Positions 60,330-64,000 of a stretch of 64,000 bases of DNA are shown here, in pieces; position 1 is the first letter of the stretch; the number at the start of each line of letters is the position of its first letter. Below the pieces are notes generated by a model. That model was not told the DNA's origin, did no database searches, and saw only the letters and a program-made list of their open reading frames with translations. Made by a program: the position numbers and the translations under genes. This stretch comes from an uncultured bacterium (GTDB taxonomy: Bacteria; Hydrogenedentota; Hydrogenedentia; Hydrogenedentales; CAILVY01). The stretch is from contig CALEDJ010000015.1 in NCBI GenBank assembly GCA_937951485.1, positions 60,880-124,879 of the forward strand, in the 5' to 3' direction.

Positions 60330-62666
60330 TCAGAACGTGTACCGCTGCCGCACAAAGAGTTCGTCGGTCTTAAGCGGGTCTTTGTTGAAATCCACGGTAT
60401 TGGGCTTCGGAATCATAACCGAGGGGCGCGGGGTAAACGGATGTTCTGGAAATTCGGGCAATCCGTAACTGATATCCACCGCAGTTACACTGAATGGCGC
60501 AGCAACCGGAAGGTCAAGCAGCAATTCAACGCCGTCCGGCGGAAATGTATTGAAGCAGAGAAACCAGTCGCCATCGGCCACGGCCTGGAGTGTTTTGCCA
60601 TTCACGGCGGCGGAAAGCACACGGGTTCCGGGGGCCGCGTAGAGTTCGAGCACCGGCGCCTGCCTTGGGGAAAGTACACGCAAACGAAGGCTTCGCGTAT
60701 CGTTGTGAATAACGTCATCAATGACCGAAACAACGGGAGGCGCAAGGGGTGCGACCGGCGCAGACTGCTTGAGATAGCGGTCCCGGGCATGGGGATAAAA
60801 CTCGTTAATGGGTGCGCGTTCGGCGTTTTCCGGGAAAAATTGCCGCGTCCATGCGTCAATTCCCTTGTCGGAACTGATCCACCATGCCCGGCCGGATTCC
60901 GCATCGAGGCCGTACGCCACGCAGTTCAGCATCGGACGTTCCGGACTGAAGGGAAATGCTGTTGCGCCAACGACCGCCAGGATGAGCGCCAGGCACATCA
61001 ATACAGCAGGAAACAGCCTCGGCCAGGGTGCCGCCGCCAGCGCCGGCAGCGGCAGCATCGTAAACAGGAACCCCATGCCCACCAGCACGAGCAAGGGCGA
61101 AAAAATCACGGTCAGGCATGCATGGAACCCCACAAGGACACCCGCAACAATCAGGATGCCGGGAAGCGCAGACGCCGCAAGCAACACAACCACCCACGCT
61201 GGAACGGCGGCATTTCCCGCACGCGACAGCAGCAGCACTGCCAGACCCAGCAGGCTGAAGACCATCGGCCAGACCAGCAGATAACTTGCGCCGGGCATAA
61301 CCGCGCTCACGGCAATCATGGTAATGCCCCACAACAGCAATCCGCCGAGGGCCAGTTCCGCGATGACGGTCTCCCCGCGCAATAGTCGCAACGATACGGT
61401 CGTGATGGCGCCGATGCAAAAGAACAAGGCTGCCCACGTCAACGGCGTGGTGGCGTAGATCAAATAGACCCACCGCGCCTGGTAGCCGATGAACACCGCC
61501 GCCAGCACAATACCTGCCGCCGCCGCGGCGGTCAGCAACAAGGCAACTGCCGCTTTGAGGATGTTCCGCGGGCGGGCCTGCCCGCGCGACAGCGCGAACA
61601 CAAGCAAGGCGGCATAAAGCGCGACAGCCAGCGCATTCAGCGGCCAGACCCATCCCATGGGATAATGAATCAAATAATAACCGATGGCGTTGAAATAGAT
61701 AACATCCCGTCCCGACATGTCGGCCGGTGAAATATCGCCAAGATACCGGGTCAGCCGCAGCGCATACTCCCCGTGATGTTGCACGCTGTCGGGATTCAGG
61801 TTGTCAGGGTTGTCAAGATGGGTGTGATAGTGCGTCAGCCGGTCAACAAAGGCAAAGTTGAGGCCCGTAAATCCCGCCTTCTTGAAAATGGTAAAATCGC
61901 TGTCCACCGGCATTCGGCTATAAAAATCGTACATGAGCGAACTTGCCATGGGACTGCATCCGGAAGCGGCAAGCGCGGCAATGAGGCGGCTGTTGCCGGG
62001 CGTCGTTTCATACATGTAGGACGGACCGCTGGTGCCGCGGCAATCGAAATTCAAGATAACGGCGATGTCCCCCGCCCACGGATGCTGCTCAACGAAGGCG
62101 CGCGCCCCGCGGCAGCCCGTACCGCCCAACAGGCGTCCCTCCTCGCCATCCGTAAAAATAAAGACAACATCATTCTTAAGCGGCGGCCCCGCCACCAGGG
62201 CGCGCATCGTTTCCAACAGCGTGGCCATGCCCGCACCGTCATCGGCCGCGCCCGGTCCAAATGAGACGCTGTCATAATGCGCCATCAACGCAATGGCGCC
62301 TGAATTCGCGGTGCCGGGCAGGCGCGCAAGTACATTGGTCACTTTTCCGCCATATCCGGGCCGCCAATACACCAGCGTATCCTGCAGTTCCGGCTGCAGT
62401 CCGGCCGATTCAATCGCCTGAACGATGAAATCCCGCGTCGCGGCATGGGCCGCCGTGCCGGCGGAACGCGGTGCTGTCGCAAACGCACGGATATCCGCCA
62501 TCGCACGATCGGCGGAAAAAGAATCGGGCGGCGCGGTGGCCGGTGACGCCTTCGGCGGACGATGCTGATATATCCCCCATGCGCCTGCCAATACCAGAAA
62601 CAGAAGCACTCCCAACGCTTTCATCCGTTCGCAAGACCCAGCCCTGAATGGTTCCTGAGAAGTCAT
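60330..62666 (-). CDS. Membrane-bound M28-family metallopeptidase
   Basis: About 778 residues from ATG 62666, after AAAGGAG; the frame to 62822 is rejected. An N-terminal signal-anchor (about 15-35) precedes the M28 catalytic domain with the zinc ligands in family order: LMAHYDSVSFGPGAADDGAG, FTDGEEGRLLGG, NFDCRGTSGPSYM and YHTHLDNPDNL. At least nine hydrophobic helices follow (about residues 340-600), then a soluble C-terminal domain. The layout is that of Fxna/ERMP1-like M28 peptidases. It should release amino acids from peptides at the periplasmic face. It ends 66 bases from the convergent threonine aldolase gene and starts opposite the SGNH hydrolase gene. Confidence 0.85.
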   Translation of the reverse strand: MTSQEPFRAGSCERMKALGVLLFLVLAGAWGIYQHRPPKASPATAPPDSFSADRAMADIRAFATAPRSAGTAAHAATRDFIVQAIESAGLQPELQDTLVYWRPGYGGKVTNVLARLPGTANSGAIALMAHYDSVSFGPGAADDGAGMATLLETMRALVAGPPLKNDVVFIFTDGEEGRLLGGTGCRGARAFVEQHPWAGDIAVILNFDCRGTSGPSYMYETTPGNSRLIAALAASGCSPMASSLMYDFYSRMPVDSDFTIFKKAGFTGLNFAFVDRLTHYHTHLDNPDNLNPDSVQHHGEYALRLTRYLGDISPADMSGRDVIYFNAIGYYLIHYPMGWVWPLNALAVALYAALLVFALSRGQARPRNILKAAVALLLTAAAAAGIVLAAVFIGYQARWVYLIYATTPLTWAALFFCIGAITTVSLRLLRGETVIAELALGGLLLWGITMIAVSAVMPGASYLLVWPMVFSLLGLAVLLLSRAGNAAVPAWVVVLLAASALPGILIVAGVLVGFHACLTVIFSPLLVLVGMGFLFTMLPLPALAAAPWPRLFPAVLMCLALILAVVGATAFPFSPERPMLNCVAYGLDAESGRAWWISSDKGIDAWTRQFFPENAERAPINEFYPHARDRYLKQSAPVAPLAPPVVSVIDDVIHNDTRSLRLRVLSPRQAPVLELYAAPGTRVLSAAVNGKTLQAVADGDWFLCFNTFPPDGVELLLDLPVAAPFSVTAVDISYGLPEFPEHPFTPRPSVMIPKPNTVDFNKDPLKTDELFVRQRYTF

Positions 62667-62938
62667 TTCCGGACAGATACTCCTTTCCTCGTCATCTTTC
62701 AGCAAGGGGAACGATTTCATGCCAGTGGCAACGGCAGGGTATAATTTGACTGAAAAACAGTCGTTGACCGCCTGGTGCTCCCTCTCGTCGTCTGCGGATA
62801 ATAGCGAAGACGAAGACTGCAATCAATGCGGCGGGTTCTCCATCGCACGGTTGGACGTGCGAGGGGGCAGGATGTGAAACGAGTCCGTTTGTCCAATGTA
62901 TATAGCGGTGCAGCCACGACGATAAAAGGATTCCTGAC

Positions 62939-64000
62939 ATGCCGCGCATACCAGTCACTTTGTGTCTTTCATTCTTTTGCATTGTGCTTGCACTGTCGGC
63001 GCATGCGACACCGCGGATTCTCATCATCGGAGACAGTTGGGCCGCGGGCATCTGGCTGACGCGCGCTTTGGACCAGGTTTTGCTGGAATACGGCATTACA
63101 GATGTGGAGACAGTGGGCGATGCGACGGCCGTGGGGGGCAGCAGGGCATCCCAATGGGCCACTCCTGAACGCCTGGCCATCATCTCCCAGGAACTGGCAA
63201 CCCATCCCACCATTGACAGCGTGCACCTGATAATCGGCGGCAACGACGTTCTGTCGCGCATCAGGGATACAAATGTTTTCTCTGGATGGGCCCAATATCT
63301 GCGCGAGGGATGGTGGAACACGATTCGCAATGACGTGCAGACCATCGTCAATCATTGCCTCGCGCACCCGCAAGTCAACCATGTCGTCATCGCGAGTTAC
63401 GACTATATCAACCGCACCACCGCGCAAATTGTATTCTCGCTACTGGGGCAGACCTATGACTTTGGCGGCATGAGCCAGCGGCAGGTCAATGAGGCTTTCC
63501 TGGAGGTCGCGGTGAAAAAATTGTCTGTCGCCCTGAATACGCCGGGATGCGAATATGTACAGAACTGGGGGCTATTGCAGCATCATTTCAACACTCCCGC
63601 AGGCGCCCCGCGACCGGGCACTTACCCAACCTATATTCCCTGGCCGGGCGGCAATCCCGATTATCCCATGCCCGACAGTGCATTTGATACGATTGTCCTT
63701 GGCCCATTTTCATTTGCTGGCGATGGCATTCATCCCAGTCTTGAAGCACATAAGGTCATGCTGCGAAATGCCGTCGAACAGTTCTATATCCATTGGTATC
63801 CTGTAAGTGGCGAGGGCGAGGGTGAAGGGGAGGGCGAAGGCGAGGGTGAAGGGGAGGGCGAAGGCGAGGGTGAGGGCGAAGGCGAAGGCGAGGGCGAAGG
63901 CGAGGGCGAAGGCGAAGGCGAGGGCGAAGGCGACGGCGAGGGTGAAGGCGAGGGTGAGGGCGAGGGCGAAGGCGAGGGCGAAGGCGAAGGCGAAGGCGAA
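62939..64000 (+). CDS. Secreted SGNH/GDSL hydrolase with Gly-Glu linker, C-terminus outside window
   Basis: The frame opens at ATG 62939, eight bases after AAGGA, and is still open at the window end (354 codons). A signal peptide (about 1-24) precedes an SGNH hydrolase: ILIIGDSWAAG with the nucleophile Ser, the oxyanion Gly/Asn block LIIGGNDVLS, and a late DGIHPSLEAH holding the Asp and His of the triad. It should deacylate or deacetylate an extracellular ester, for example on a polysaccharide. From residue 291 the protein becomes a Gly-Glu dipeptide repeat that continues beyond the window, a flexible, acidic linker typical of secreted proteins in Hydrogenedentota-like genomes (from memory). 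A further C-terminal domain is expected. Confidence 0.85.
   Translation, partial: MPRIPVTLCLSFFCIVLALSAHATPRILIIGDSWAAGIWLTRALDQVLLEYGITDVETVGDATAVGGSRASQWATPERLAIISQELATHPTIDSVHLIIGGNDVLSRIRDTNVFSGWAQYLREGWWNTIRNDVQTIVNHCLAHPQVNHVVIASYDYINRTTAQIVFSLLGQTYDFGGMSQRQVNEAFLEVAVKKLSVALNTPGCEYVQNWGLLQHHFNTPAGAPRPGTYPTYIPWPGGNPDYPMPDSAFDTIVLGPFSFAGDGIHPSLEAHKVMLRNAVEQFYIHWYPVSGEGEGEGEGEGEGEGEGEGEGEGEGEGEGEGEGEGEGEGEGDGEGEGEGEGEGEGEGEGEGEGE
63809..64000 (+). repeat. Gly-Glu hexanucleotide repeat in the SGNH hydrolase gene
   Basis: Thirty-two consecutive GGN-GAR units (GGCGAG, GGCGAA, GGTGAA, GGGGAG and so on), with one GAC that gives a single Asp, run to the window edge. Synonymous codons are mixed, so the protein repeat is partly under selection and not a fresh slippage array. 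Confidence 0.95.

Overview
The window looks like chromosomal DNA of a GC-rich, Gram-negative, heterotrophic environmental bacterium. The best guess is Candidatus Hydrogenedentota or a neighbouring Planctomycetota/Lentisphaerota-like lineage. The signs are a long Gly-Glu dipeptide linker in a secreted hydrolase, an H-X9-DG pseudopilin, several sulfatases, a heparinase-like lyase, DUF4091 and GH94 carbohydrate enzymes, GT-C/TPR membrane proteins and Tat-exported enzymes. This assignment is inference, because no rRNA or core marker set is present.

Layout: 1-5030 holds a PilZ protein with a partial membrane protein, a methyltransferase/ATP-grasp fusion and an HD-GYP protein, so c-di-GMP signalling is likely. 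5038-8906 holds an RND pump without a visible adaptor and a small anchored Gly/Ala-rich protein. 9285-17453 is a plus-strand run: two paralogous GT-C + TPR proteins, a zinc-ribbon membrane protein, a TPR-like membrane protein, an RlmB-like rRNA methylase and a GT4 glycosyltransferase. 17440-21065 is a minus-strand unit with a cobalamin riboswitch ahead of one frame that joins a secreted surface protein to a type IV/II pseudopilin. 21127-25593 encodes a SYLF lipoprotein and a translationally coupled pair (sulfatase, anchored Ig-like protein). A tRNA-Arg(UCU) follows, next to a DUF2075 nuclease/helicase.

28101-36212 holds an AftB-like GT-C protein, a GH94 phosphorylase, two coupled DUF502 proteins and a sodium/solute symporter. 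36263-38061 is an OppBC permease pair without ATPases. 38167-46496 holds a sulfatase, a four-helix-bundle/zinc-finger gene enclosed by two inverted 9-bp tandem arrays, a Tat-exported FAD oxidoreductase and an FG-GAP + DUF4091 protein. 46568-53082 has a YacP-like NYN nuclease, an aspartate-type aminotransferase, a heparinase II/III protein, a broken HEPN gene cut by a MITE-like element, and a second symporter. 53304-54023 is an MNT/HEPN toxin-antitoxin-like pair whose HEPN gene is frameshifted. 54117-64000 holds an exported TIM-barrel isomerase with a Tat-exported DegT aminotransferase, a GT2 glycosyltransferase, an Ig-like anchored protein, threonine aldolase, a membrane M28 peptidase and the start of the SGNH hydrolase with the Gly-Glu linker.

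The gene content suggests a scavenger of sulfated and uronate-containing glycans: sulfatases, lyase, phosphorylase and sodium symporters for uptake, plus an investment in glycosylated and anchored surface proteins. The observations most worth a second look are the four-helix-bundle gene between inverted tandem arrays (39591-40801) and the B12-riboswitch-controlled surface-protein/pseudopilin fusion (17440-21065).
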